Source of the DNA: Stagnimonas sp.
Lineage (GTDB): Bacteria > Pseudomonadota > Gammaproteobacteria > Nevskiales > Nevskiaceae
Reading direction: 5' to 3'
Length of the DNA: 64,000 nt
Assembly: GCA_030696045.1 (NCBI GenBank)
Contig: JAUYNO010000094.1
Coordinates: 1 to 64,000, forward strand
Below the pieces are notes generated by a model. It had not been told where the DNA came from. It searched no databases and saw only the letters and a list, made by a program, of their open reading frames with translations. Shown piece after piece: positions 1 through 9,900 of the stretch (position 1 is the first letter of the stretch; each line of letters begins with the position of its first letter). The position numbers were made by a program, and so were the translations under genes.

Positions 1-114
1 TCAGATGTCTTCGATTACATCGAGATGTTTTACAACCCGATCCGCCGGCATGGTTCCGCCGGCGGTCTGTCCCCGGTAGAGTTTGAGAGGCGCTACGCGC
101 AAAGCGGCAACTGA
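1..114 (+). mobile_element. IS3-family transposase (OrfB) C-terminal fragment, 5' part outside window
   Basis: Frame 1 reads SDVFDYIEMFYNPIRRHGSAGGLSPVEFERRYAQSGN*, the classic IS3 OrfB rve C-terminus (Y-I-E-x-F-Y-N-x-x-R-x-H ... LSPxxFE). Absent from the ORF track because it has no start inside the window. Confidence 0.93.
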
Positions 115-116
115 CT

Positions 117-140
117 GTCTACAGAAGTGTGGCCGGTCCA
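117..140 (+). repeat. putative right terminal inverted repeat of the IS3-family element
   Basis: gtctacagaagtgtggccggtcca directly after the transposase stop; position and form fit an IS3 right end, but the left end is outside the window. Confidence 0.45.
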
Positions 141-163
141 TCATGCAATGAATGCGAGCGCGC

Positions 164-233
164 ACCTAACAACAGGTTGCAGTGGGACGTCCTCGCCTTC
201 GGCGAGGCCGCCCCTGAACCTGGGCGTTGAGGT
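164..233 (+). other. integron attC-like (59-be) recombination site
   Basis: ACCTAAC (R'', fits RYYYAAC) ... CAGGTTGCAG / CTGAACCTG (L''/L' pairing with one extrahelical G) ... CCTCGCC-TTCG-GGCGAGG hairpin ... GTTGAGGT (degenerate R'). Confidence 0.65.
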
Positions 234-282
234 TGTAGAAAAACCCCAGAATCGGCGCTGATTTGGCACACAAGGCCGCCAT

Positions 283-1647
283 TCAAGGCAGCGGCGAATC
301 ACCGTCCTCATCGCCATTGCCGTTGCTCGCCAGCCGCCCATTGGTATCCACCCCGTAGCGGCTCAACAGCTTGTAGAAATCGGTCCTGTTGCGGCCGGCC
401 AGGCGGGCGGCGCGGGTGGTGTTGCCGCCGGCCAGTTCCATCAGCTGGCTGAGATAGCCGCGGGCGAATTGCAGGCGGGCCTGGTCGAAGGTCATCAGGC
501 CCTGGCCCTGGATACCCAGCGACTGCCGCACCAGCGCCGCGCTGATTACCCGGCCCGGCGCCAGCGCCACGTTCTGCTCAACCAGATTGAACAGCTGGCG
601 GACATTGCCGGGCCAGGACGCGACCAGCAGCACTTCCAGCGCCTCGGGTGCATAGACGCGCCGCACCGCGCCCTGGGCCGCGAGCTGCGCCAGCCGGTGC
701 GCGACCAGCAGGGGAATGTCCTCGCGCCGTTCTTCCAGCGGCGGCAGGCGCAGGTTCACCACATTGAGGCGGTAGTAGAGATCCTCGCGGAAGCTGCCCT
801 CGGCGATGCGGCTTTCGAGAATGCGGTGGGTGGCGCTGAGCACGCGCACGTTGACCGGCACGGTGCGGGTCTCGCCCACCGGTCGCACCTCGCGCTCCTG
901 CAACACGCGCAGCAGCTTCACCTGCAGGCTGGGCGGCATGTCGCCGATCTCGTCGAGGAAGACGGTGCCACCCTCGGCGGCGCGGAACAGGCCCGGATGG
1001 TCGCCGTGCGCGCCGGTGAAGGCGCCGCGCTTGTGGCCGAACAGTTCCGACTCCAGCAGTTCGGCCGGCACCGCCGCGCAGTTGATGGCGATAAAGGGCT
1101 TGTCGGCGCGCGGGCTGGCGCGGTGGATGGCGCGCGCCAGCAGCTCCTTGCCGGCGCCGCTGGCACCGCCGATCAGCACCGCCGCCTCGCTGCGCGCCAC
1201 CCGCTGGCTGTCGTCGAGCAGGGCGTGCATCAGCGGGCTGCGGGTGATGATGCCGGCGGCCCAGTCGCCGGACTGCTTGGGGCCTTGATCGAGGTAGCGC
1301 TCGATGCATTCCCGCAGCTTGTCGCGCGGGACTGGCTTGGTGAAGAACTCCACCGCGCCGGCCTGGGTGGCGCGGATCGCCTCCGGGATATCGCCCTGCG
1401 CCGTGACGATGGCGACCGGCAGGCCGGGCCGGCGCATCTGGATGCGGCTCATCAGTTCGACGCCGTCCATGTCGGGCATGCGCAGGTCGGCCAGCACGAA
1501 GCGTGGCGCGACCTCCGACAGCCGGCCCAGCGCTTCCTCGCCGCTGGGGAATGCGGCGACCGTGTAGCCCTCGCTTTCCAGCCGCAGGGTCAGCACCCGC
1601 AACAGCTTGGGATCGTCATCCACCAGCAGGATCTGCGCCTTGCTCAT
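283..1647 (-). CDS. glrR: sigma-54-dependent two-component response regulator, GlrR/QseF-like
   Basis: MSKAQILLVDDDPKLLRVLTLRLESEGY receiver, AAA+ with GAFTGA (HKRGAFTGAHGDHPG), C-terminal Fis-type HTH; downstream of a GlrK-like kinase and QseG-like lipoprotein. Start chosen at MSKAQ rather than the ORF-track start. Confidence 0.93.
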   Translation of the reverse strand: MSKAQILLVDDDPKLLRVLTLRLESEGYTVAAFPSGEEALGRLSEVAPRFVLADLRMPDMDGVELMSRIQMRRPGLPVAIVTAQGDIPEAIRATQAGAVEFFTKPVPRDKLRECIERYLDQGPKQSGDWAAGIITRSPLMHALLDDSQRVARSEAAVLIGGASGAGKELLARAIHRASPRADKPFIAINCAAVPAELLESELFGHKRGAFTGAHGDHPGLFRAAEGGTVFLDEIGDMPPSLQVKLLRVLQEREVRPVGETRTVPVNVRVLSATHRILESRIAEGSFREDLYYRLNVVNLRLPPLEERREDIPLLVAHRLAQLAAQGAVRRVYAPEALEVLLVASWPGNVRQLFNLVEQNVALAPGRVISAALVRQSLGIQGQGLMTFDQARLQFARGYLSQLMELAGGNTTRAARLAGRNRTDFYKLLSRYGVDTNGRLASNGNGDEDGDSPLP

Positions 1648-2153
1648 GGTCGGCTGCCGGCGCGGTCGCCGTCGAGGTGGCGTTCGATTTCGATCAGCTG
1701 CGCCAGCCGGCGCTTGAGGTCGTTCAGTTCGCGGCTGACGGACTCGGCCTGCTGCCGGTACTGGCGCTGGTCCTGCAGCTCGGTCAGGCGCAGCCGGGCC
1801 ACGGCGTCGATCTCGGGCGCCGGCTTGAGGGCGCGCAGGGCGCGCAGCCGCCGCTCGGCGGCGGCGAGGTCGTAGCCGCTGTGGCCTTCCAGGCTCTGCA
1901 CCAGGGCGATGTGCAGATCGGCGGCCGGCGTGCCGCGCGCGCGGTTGCGGACCTGCTGCCAGAGCGCTTCGCGGCTGGCGCCGTCGGCGGCCTGGGCGCT
2001 GAGCAGGAAATCCAGGTGGGCATTGCCGGACTGCGAGGGCGCATCGGCCCAGGGCATGCCGGGGTAGGTCGGCAGGCCGGCACAGCCGGCCAGCAGCAGC
2101 GCGGCGGCCAGCGGCATCCACCGCGCGGGCTTGGGGCTAGGGTGTGTGGACAT
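1644..2153 (-). CDS. qseG: QseG/YfhG-like lipoprotein
   Basis: MSTHPSPKPARWMPLAAALLLAGCAG lipobox followed by a helical region; lies between the glrK and glrR homologues. Start 2153 lies inside a repeat arm; alternative start MPLAAALLLAGC at 2117. Confidence 0.7.
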   Translation of the reverse strand: MSTHPSPKPARWMPLAAALLLAGCAGLPTYPGMPWADAPSQSGNAHLDFLLSAQAADGASREALWQQVRNRARGTPAADLHIALVQSLEGHSGYDLAAAERRLRALRALKPAPEIDAVARLRLTELQDQRQYRQQAESVSRELNDLKRRLAQLIEIERHLDGDRAGSRP

Positions 2154-2407
2154 ACAAATGGTCGCTGCGGCCGAAGGCTGTTTTGGCGCAGTGCAAGGAA
2201 GCGAGGCCGCGCGATGGTTGATGCCATCGAAGGACTGGCAGACGCCGCAATGCGCCAAAACGGCCCGGCCCCGAAGGGTTGCTGACCCAAAGGCCGCCAT
2301 GCGGCGTTGCCGGCCTAGCCACGGCGCCAGCCTTGGGGTCGTTCGGCGCCTTGCCTGGCGGCCTTTGGTTCAGCAACGCAGCGATCATTTGCATGTCCAC
2401 ACACCCT
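2139..2407. repeat. palindromic MITE-like dispersed repeat, copy A (269 bp)
   Basis: Ends AGGGTGTGTGGACATACAAATGGTCGCTG / AGGGTGTGTGGACATGCAAATGATCGCTG are inverted repeats with 2 mismatches, each preceded by CT (CTAG); two further internal inverted repeats; homologous to 61240-61658. Confidence 0.88.
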
Positions 2408-3836
2408 AGTCACGGACTGCCAGCGGCCAGCGCATGCGGAACCGGGCTCCGGGCTGGGCATCTTCCACCTCCACGGTGCCGCCGTGCGCCCGCACGGCCT
2501 CGCGCACGATGGACAGGCCCACGCCGGTGCCACGGATGCCGGCCTCCTCGGATTCGGCTCCGCGCACGAAGGGTTCGAAGATGCGCTCGCGCTCGTGCTC
2601 CGGCACACCGCGCCCGTAGTCGCGCACCGACAGCTCGCAGTAGTCGCCGCAGCGGCGCAGGTCGAGTTCGATCCGGCTGTGCTCGGGCGCGTGCTTGATG
2701 GCGTTCGACAGCAGGTTCTCGGTGGCGGCCTTCAGCGCCGAGTGCTGGCCGCCGATCTGTTCGAGGCCCAATTCGACCTGCAGCTGCAGATGGCGGCGCC
2801 GCAGGCTGAGCTGCTGCGCCTGGCAGACCTCGTCGAGCAGACCGCGGGCGTCGATGCAGCTGATGTCCGGGCTGCGCTGCCCGCGCTGCCATTCCGAGTA
2901 GGCGAGCAGGTTGCCGATCAGGCCGGCGAGTTCGGAGGTGGACTCGGCGAGGATGCGGGCGACCTCCGCCTGCTTGGGGCCGAGCGTACCGAGGCGGCCT
3001 TCGAGCATCAGCGAGCAGCCTTCCTGCAGGCTCGCCAGCGGCGTCTTCAGCTCGTGCGAGACATGGCGCAGGAAGCGGTCCTGGTCGAGCTCCAGCGCCG
3101 ACAGCCGCTGCCGCAACCAGTCCAGGCGCTGGCCCAGGCGATGCATCTCGTGCGGGTAGGCGATCTCCACCGGCTCCTCGTAGCGCGAATGACCGAGCGC
3201 GGAGATGGCGTGGTTCATCCGTCGCAGTGGCCGGGTAATCAGCAGCGAGAAGCCGTAGGCCAGGCCGGCGGTGAGCGGGATCAGCGCCAGCACCGCGAGC
3301 AGGATCACCCGCTGCGTCGCGGCGGCGGCCGTCCGCAGCTGGGCCAGTTGGGCTTCCATGAGTTCGCGGCCCAGTTCGGACAGGGCCCGCGCCTGCTCAC
3401 CGAGCAGCATGACCTGAGCGACGACGGACTCCAGATCGGTATCACTGTCCGCCGCCTGCCAACCACGCCGCACGCTGTCCAGCTGGGTGCGCGCGGCCAG
3501 CAAGCCGGTCTCAAAGCGCGCCTCGGTACTGGCCCGCGCCAGCGCCGCCAGGGTCCGTTCGCTCTGGCGCAAGCGGCCAATCACCACGTCGGCCAGCTCG
3601 GGCTCGCGCAGAACACCGTACTGGCGCAGCCGCCGCTCGAGATTCTCGATGTCGTTGCGCAGTTCGGCGCTGAGTGCCGCCATGACCAGCCCCTCGTTGG
3701 CGAGATTCTCGCTGCGCTCGCCGAAGCGGTGCAGCACCGTCGCGGACCAGACCAGCGCCATCAGCAAGGGGGCCGCCGCCAGCAGGCAGCCGGCGGTCAC
3801 CATCCCGGTCATGGTTCTCGGCACCCAGATTCGCAT
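2406..3836 (-). CDS. glrK: two-component sensor histidine kinase, GlrK/QseE-like
   Basis: N-terminal TM, HAMP, FLRHVSHELKTPLASLQEG H-box, N/G boxes (ENLLSNAIKHAPE, YGRGVPEHERERIFEPF, GTGVGLSIVREAV). Confidence 0.9.
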   Translation of the reverse strand: MRIWVPRTMTGMVTAGCLLAAAPLLMALVWSATVLHRFGERSENLANEGLVMAALSAELRNDIENLERRLRQYGVLREPELADVVIGRLRQSERTLAALARASTEARFETGLLAARTQLDSVRRGWQAADSDTDLESVVAQVMLLGEQARALSELGRELMEAQLAQLRTAAAATQRVILLAVLALIPLTAGLAYGFSLLITRPLRRMNHAISALGHSRYEEPVEIAYPHEMHRLGQRLDWLRQRLSALELDQDRFLRHVSHELKTPLASLQEGCSLMLEGRLGTLGPKQAEVARILAESTSELAGLIGNLLAYSEWQRGQRSPDISCIDARGLLDEVCQAQQLSLRRRHLQLQVELGLEQIGGQHSALKAATENLLSNAIKHAPEHSRIELDLRRCGDYCELSVRDYGRGVPEHERERIFEPFVRGAESEEAGIRGTGVGLSIVREAVRAHGGTVEVEDAQPGARFRMRWPLAVRD

Positions 3837-3972
3837 TCGCGCATCCCACGGCGACGGCGGAAGGTCTCGAACCTGCCCTACGCCGTCCTAGGCGGAAGCA
3901 GGTCGAGCGAACGAGCTTCCACAGGCTTCCTGAACCCTGGCTTGACGCCGGGCCGGGTGCCGCTCGGGCGCC

Positions 3973-6900
3973 TCAGTCCAGCAGCGCCTGCAACTGGTTG
4001 CCGTCGGCGTCGCGCACCGTCAGCCTCGCTCCCGGCTTGCCGGGCAGGGCCAGGCTGCACTGCTGGCGGTCGCCCGCTAGCCGGGTGCACTGCGGCAGCG
4101 CGCTGCCGACGCCTTCGAGTTCGGCACTCACCGCCACCACCCGCCGTGCCCAGGGGCGGTAGCTGCAGGTATCGCAGCTGCGCGGATCGGCATCGTCGGC
4201 GACGAAGGCGAAGGGGCTGGCGGCGCTGCGCGGATAGGCCGGCAGCTCGAAGTGGATCTGGCCGGCGCCGGCGCTGAGATTCTCCAGCGTGCCGCTCCAG
4301 GGCCGTACCTCGAAGGGTTCGGAGGCCAGCGCGTAGGGTCGCGCGCCGCCGGCACAGCCGTCGCCGAGCAGCTGCTCGATCAGGGGCGTGGCGAAGTCTG
4401 GCGTCAGCGCCGCGAGTAGCGCGCCGAAGCGGCCCTGCAGGCTTGCCGGATCGGCGGCGCCGTCGTTGATGCAGCCCTGCACCAGAAAGCGGTAGCGCCC
4501 CAGCGGGGTGCTGCCGAGCCGGGCCGGGAAGGCGCTGTAGGCCTCGAAGCCGGCACGCCATTCCCAGGCCTGCTGGCCGGCATAGCTGCCGACGACGCCG
4601 TCGGTGCCCTCCGGCCACTGGACGCCGGACTGCACCTCGCCGCTCTGGTCGGCATGGTCCTGCCAGCCGCCGCCGACCTCGCGCTGCACCCGCACGCTCG
4701 GGTTGTCGGCCTGCGGACTGCCGCCGCGCCAGCGGAAGGTCGCCGTGGCGAAGCGGCTGCTGCTGGCCTCCGGCTGAACCAGCGCCTCGGCGGGGCCGGC
4801 ATCCGGCGGCAGCGCCGCCTGCCAGGCCTCGTAGGCGCTGGCGGCGGCCTGCCCGAGCGCGAGCGCGGTTGCCTGCTGGCGTGCCTCGTCGCCACGGGCG
4901 GCGAGGTCCAGCGGCTCCGGCGCCAGCTCGGCGGCGCCCTTCATCGCACCGGCCATGCGCACCAACCGGGTGGCCATGTAGTCTGCGGTGTGCGGGCCGT
5001 AGCTGGTCAGCGCCTTGCGGTAGCTGTCGCGGTTCATGTACTCGCGGTAGCTAACCGTGTAGCCGTTGTAGTCGCCGGCATGGCCGACCAGCACCGGCAG
5101 CGCGTAGCCACGGCCGGCGTCGAGTTCTTCCTTGGTGAAGTTGCCGAAGATCGCCGCCGGATCGGCCGGCTCGCTGCTCGCCTTCAGGACGTTCTCGGGC
5201 GCGTCCCAGCCGCGCGCGTCGTTGTGCAGCTGGGCGCGCAGGTGGCGCAGCTTGGCGGCATCGTCGAGGCTGCCGGGGATGGGCGTCGGGAACTCGCGCA
5301 CGTCGTAGTGCGCGCGCTGCACCGCGCAGGCCTGGGCGTGGCTCTCGTCGCGCGGCAAGCGGCCGAGGTCCTCGGCGACGCAGAGCCAGTCGAAGCCGTC
5401 GTAGATGTTGCCGGCCGCCGCATCGGCGCGCGACTCGAAGTTGAGCACCAGATCGCTCTGCGCCTCGCAGGCGCAAGAGGCCAGCAGCAGCTCGCCGAGC
5501 CGGAAGGCCTGCAGCTTGAGCCGCAGGTTTTCCTCGACCGCCATGAAGGCCGGCGCGTCGTAGTGGTCGGGCACCGGCAGGCCCTCGGCCTTCGCGGTGG
5601 CGTAGATCACCGCCGCCGCGCCGGCCAGTTCCGGCGGGATGAAGTCGAGACCGTTGTCGCTGGCGCGCGCGCAGTCGGGCAGGCCGGCCACCGGCACGCC
5701 GGGGTCGCCGTTGAACGTGGTCTCGCTGCGGCAGTTGGACACGCTCGGATAGGGGTGCGACAGCGGGCCCGGGGTCCAGGCCAGGCGCGCGTCGACCGGG
5801 AAATCGGCGGACAGCGGCACCTGCACGCCCGCCACGCCTCGGCCGATGGCGCTGAAGCCTTCGGCAATGGCATCGGCGAGGAAGCGCACATTGCGCTCGC
5901 TCTGCACGTAGTTGCGGTGGTTCCAGTCGCGCAGCGCGCCCTGCCCGTCCGGGCAGTTGTCGCGGGTGGGCGCGGCCGCGCCTTCCGGCCATTCGCCGCA
6001 GACCGAGCCATCGTCGGCCAGCAGCTGCGCCTTGTTGCCGGAGTTCTCGGCGCTGCCGACATCACCCTGGCTGAACAGCAGGGGCACGCCGAGGTCGCGC
6101 TGCACCATGCGCTCCAGCGGCCCGAGGAAGTCAGCGCTGTGCATCGGCTGGCCGTCGCCGCCTTCCGGGTGCTCGCCCCAGTTCACCCAGGCCGCCAGCG
6201 GCCGGGGCGCGGCGGGGTCGCTGACATCCTCGATGCGCATCACCACCAGGCCGAGGTCGTTGTACTCCAGCGGATAGCCGGCCGGCGTGCCGTCGTCGGC
6301 AACCGCCGGCCGCACGATGTTGCCCTTGAAGATGCTGGTGCGGACCGTGGTCGCGCCCATGGCCGCCGGCACCATCCGCGCGGCGGCGGTCTCGACGGCG
6401 AGCGCGAGCTTGCGCGCCTGCTGCTCGAAGAAGCGCGGGTCGAAGGCGTCCTGGAACAGCGCCAGGCCGACCGCCGGCGTCGAGGAATACGCCGAGCTGT
6501 GGTTGTGCGTGACGTGGTAGAGGATGTCCTCGGCGCGGATGCCGGAGCGGCCCTGGGCGAGGATCTGGCCGACGCGGCGCAGCAGCAGGTCCTGCGCCAG
6601 GTAGTTGTCGCTCTTCAGCAGCGCGATGCGCCTGCCATTGCTGCCTTCGACCACCAGGGCGCGCGCGGTCAGCCGCGACTGCACGCCGACCGATTTCTCC
6701 TTGAGCTTGGCGCTCAGGAACGGGTCCTTGCCGCCGCTGCCGGCCGGGTTGAGGAAGTTCAGCAGCTCGCTCTCCGGCCCCGGGCCGGCGCAGTACTGAC
6801 CGGCGCACCAGCCGACCTCCGGCGTCATGTCGACCACCGCGACGCCGGCGCGCACGCGGCTGCCGCCGGCGAGTCCCTCGATCAGCGCGGTGGCGCCGGC

Positions 6901-9900
6901 CTGCAGCGCCGCCGGCGCCGAGGCCGGATCGTTGGCGGCGGCGGTGACGGTCTGCGCGGCGGTTGCCAGCAGGCTGGCATCGGGATCGCCGAGCAGCAGG
7001 TCGTAGAGGCCCTGCAGGGCGTTGCCGACCAGCTGGCCCAGCGCGCCAAGCAGGCTCAGCGGCTGCCCGGCGCTGGCGGCGGCGCCCTGCGCATCGGCGC
7101 CGAGCTGGCTAAAAAAAGACAGCAGCCCGCCCTGCGCGCCTCCACCGGCCGGAGCCGGCACGGGCAGCGCCGGCGCGGTCGGGTTGACCGGCACCGCCAC
7201 CGCCTTCAGCGGAATCCGCGCGACATTGGCGTAGGGCTCGCCGATATTCATCGGCTGCGCGGTCGGCACCATGAACTGCCACTGCTGGCCGTCGATCTCG
7301 TTGATCGGCTTGCCGAGCAGGAAGGCATTGTCGACATCGCCGGTGGCGAAGTAGTGGATGCCGTGCGCGGCGTAGACGCCCTGCTTCTGCTCGCAGCCCA
7401 GCTCGCCGTATGGCCGGCCGGCGATCTTCTCGTAGCCGGCGATCACCCGCGCGTCGGTGCTGGCCTCGCCCGGATAGGGGCGCTGCACCGGGTCGTCGCC
7501 GGTGCCGTCGTCGAGGCAGGCATCGTCGCGGTAGTAGGGCACCACGGCGGGTGTGGCCAGCGAGGTCGCGCCCTTCAGCTCGAAGGTATAGACCATCGAA
7601 CCGAGGTCGCCCTTGGCCGAGACCTGCTCCCAGTTGGCGAAGGCCAGCGGCAGGTTGAAGCTGGGGTCGGCGGCGTCGAGGAAGGTCGGGCAGAGGCCGT
7701 TCTCGGCCGGCTGCGGGCCGTCCGAAGTCAGGCAGTAGCCGGCCACCGGCGCCAGGGTATCGACCTGGCCGATGTCGTCGTTGACGCCGTCGATGGGCAC
7801 GCCCTGCGGCCGCAGCACGGTGTAGTAGCGGCCGCCCGGCAGGCCCGCCTTCTGCTCGGCGGCAGTCGGCACCATCGCGCCCCGGTTGTAGTCCCAGCTG
7901 GTGTAGAGGCCATCGGGCGGGATCGGGTGCACGCGCACGTGGTAGCGGCTGACGATGGCGTCGCGGTAATAGGTCTCGGTCTTGGTGACATTGGTGCCGC
8001 TGTCCGCACCCCAGACCTCGCGCAGGCAGCGCACCGGGCCGCAGCGCTCGCCGAGCAGGCTGGAATTGGCTTCCCAGTTCACCTGCTCGTCCTCGAAGCC
8101 GACCAGGGAAATGGTCGAGTCCGGCGACTGCTGGAAGGCGCGGCCTTTCCAGCGGTCGATCAGGTCGGCGCCGTAATTGCCGGAGCCATCGGGTTTGGCG
8201 ATGCCGATCTCGCGCACCATCCAGCGGCCGCTCGCCTTCCAGACATAGCTGTCGGTCTGCACCGTCACGCCGTCGCGCGGGAAGCGGTCGTTCGACGGCT
8301 GCTTGCCGCGAGTCGGATGGCAGACCGTGCCGGCGAGATTGGGGCCGTAGCCGGTATTGCTGGTGCCGAGCTTTTCCGGATCGTCGTCGGCGAAGAAGCT
8401 GCGGTCGATCCAGTGGTCGGCATTGGCATCGCGCGTGTACTGCACGTAATGCTGGCGGCCGGCAAAGCGCGAACCGCCCGGCTTCCGATACAGGTACACG
8501 ACGCGGGTGGTCGCGGGGTCGAGCGGATCGGCCACCGTGACGATCTGGCCGGGCGCGCCGGCGGGAACATCCGCCGGTTGCGCGCCGGTCGGCGCCAGGG
8601 CGCCGGCGTCCTGCGCCATGAACACCAGCTCGTCGTCGTCGTCGAGGCCGGCGATGGGATCGGGCGTGCCGGCCGGTGCGACCGCGCTGCAGCCGTCGGC
8701 GCTGTCGGCCGGGTTCCAGCGTTCCAGATCCCAGGCGTAGGTCAGCTCCTCATCGGTGCCGGAGTAGATGCCGAAATCGGAATGGCTGTTGGCGAGGAAG
8801 TAGGGGTACTTCTCGTCGAGCTGGACCGGGATTTCCTTGAACGCGCCATCGACGTAGGCATAGGCCGCGATCTCGGCCAGCGGCGCGCCGCCGGCGGCCG
8901 GCGCATCGCCCGGCTGCCAGCCGGCCGGGTGGAAGAACACGCCGTTGTGGGCGCTGCGCACCGTGGTATCGAGCGGCGTGCCATTGAGCTGGCCGAGTAG
9001 GCCGTCGCAGAACTCCGAGGGCGCGCCCGCGCCCAGGCACTGTTCGACCAGGCCGGTGCCGGAGGGATAGGGATAGGGCGCACCGACGGCGCTGGGCGCC
9101 GACCAGCCGGGCAGCTGCTGGCCGGTCATCACCACCGCCTCGACCTGGCGCGCGGCACTGCCGGCGCGTTGCGCGGCGGTGAGCGGATCGGTGTCGAGCC
9201 CGGCCAGCGCGCCGGCATCGTCGCCGGCCTGCTCGGCGGCGGCCTGCGGATCGCCGCCGGCGAGGTTCTCGCCGAGATGGGTCAGCAGGGCCAGCAGGCT
9301 GTTCTCATCGCCGGCGATGGTCTCGGCCAGGTCCTCGCCCAGCGCGGTCAGCGCCGCCTGCAACTGCTCCAGTGCGGTGGCCGGATCGCCGCCGACCAGG
9401 GCGACGATGACCTGATGGAAGCCGGCGCCGAACTCGGCGAGCGCGCCCAGCAGGCCGCTGCCGTAGTCCGGTGCGGCGGCGGCGCTCGGTGGCGGCTCGC
9501 CCGGCGCCGGGCTGCGATTGCCCCAGGCGTCCTCGGCGCTGACCAGAAGCTCGCCGCTCAGGGCGCTGCGGTAGACCGCCACCAGGCGGCCGTCGCGCAG
9601 CTCGATCTCGGGCTGGCGGTCCTCGTCCACCCGGTTGGCGCTGACGAAGCGCACCCGGCCCTGGCGCACCGGCGCCGGCAGCTCGCCGGCCACCAGGGCG
9701 TCGATGACGCGGTAGTTGTCCGGACGCGGCGTGTAGGCCAGCGTCACCTCGACGCCGCCGCTGACAGCGACCGGCGCCGACAGCTGCAGGCTGGCCGAGG
9801 GCTGCACCGCGAAGGCGGCGGAGGTCAGCGCATAGGGCGCGTCCTCCAGCTGCCGGGCGGTGCCGCTGGCGCGGAAGCGGTAGCTGCCCGCCGGCCAGTC

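Noticed and set aside
234-282. ttgtagaaaaaccccagaatcggcgctgatttggcacac between the attC-like site and glrR considered as another IS end
   Set aside because: No matching inverted end or transposase visible; cannot be supported from this window.
141-341. 66-aa minus-strand ORF at the left edge
   Set aside because: Overlaps the attC-like hairpin and the glrR 3' end; no homology or RBS visible.
2131-2698. Small ORFs inside the palindromic repeat (87-, 92-, 97-, 139-aa) and the similar 134-aa ORF at 61256-61660
   Set aside because: The two repeat copies share translated stretches (PNDxKAGAxARPATPHGGLWxSNPSG), but this follows from DNA identity; indels and palindromic structure argue the repeat is selected as DNA/RNA, not protein.
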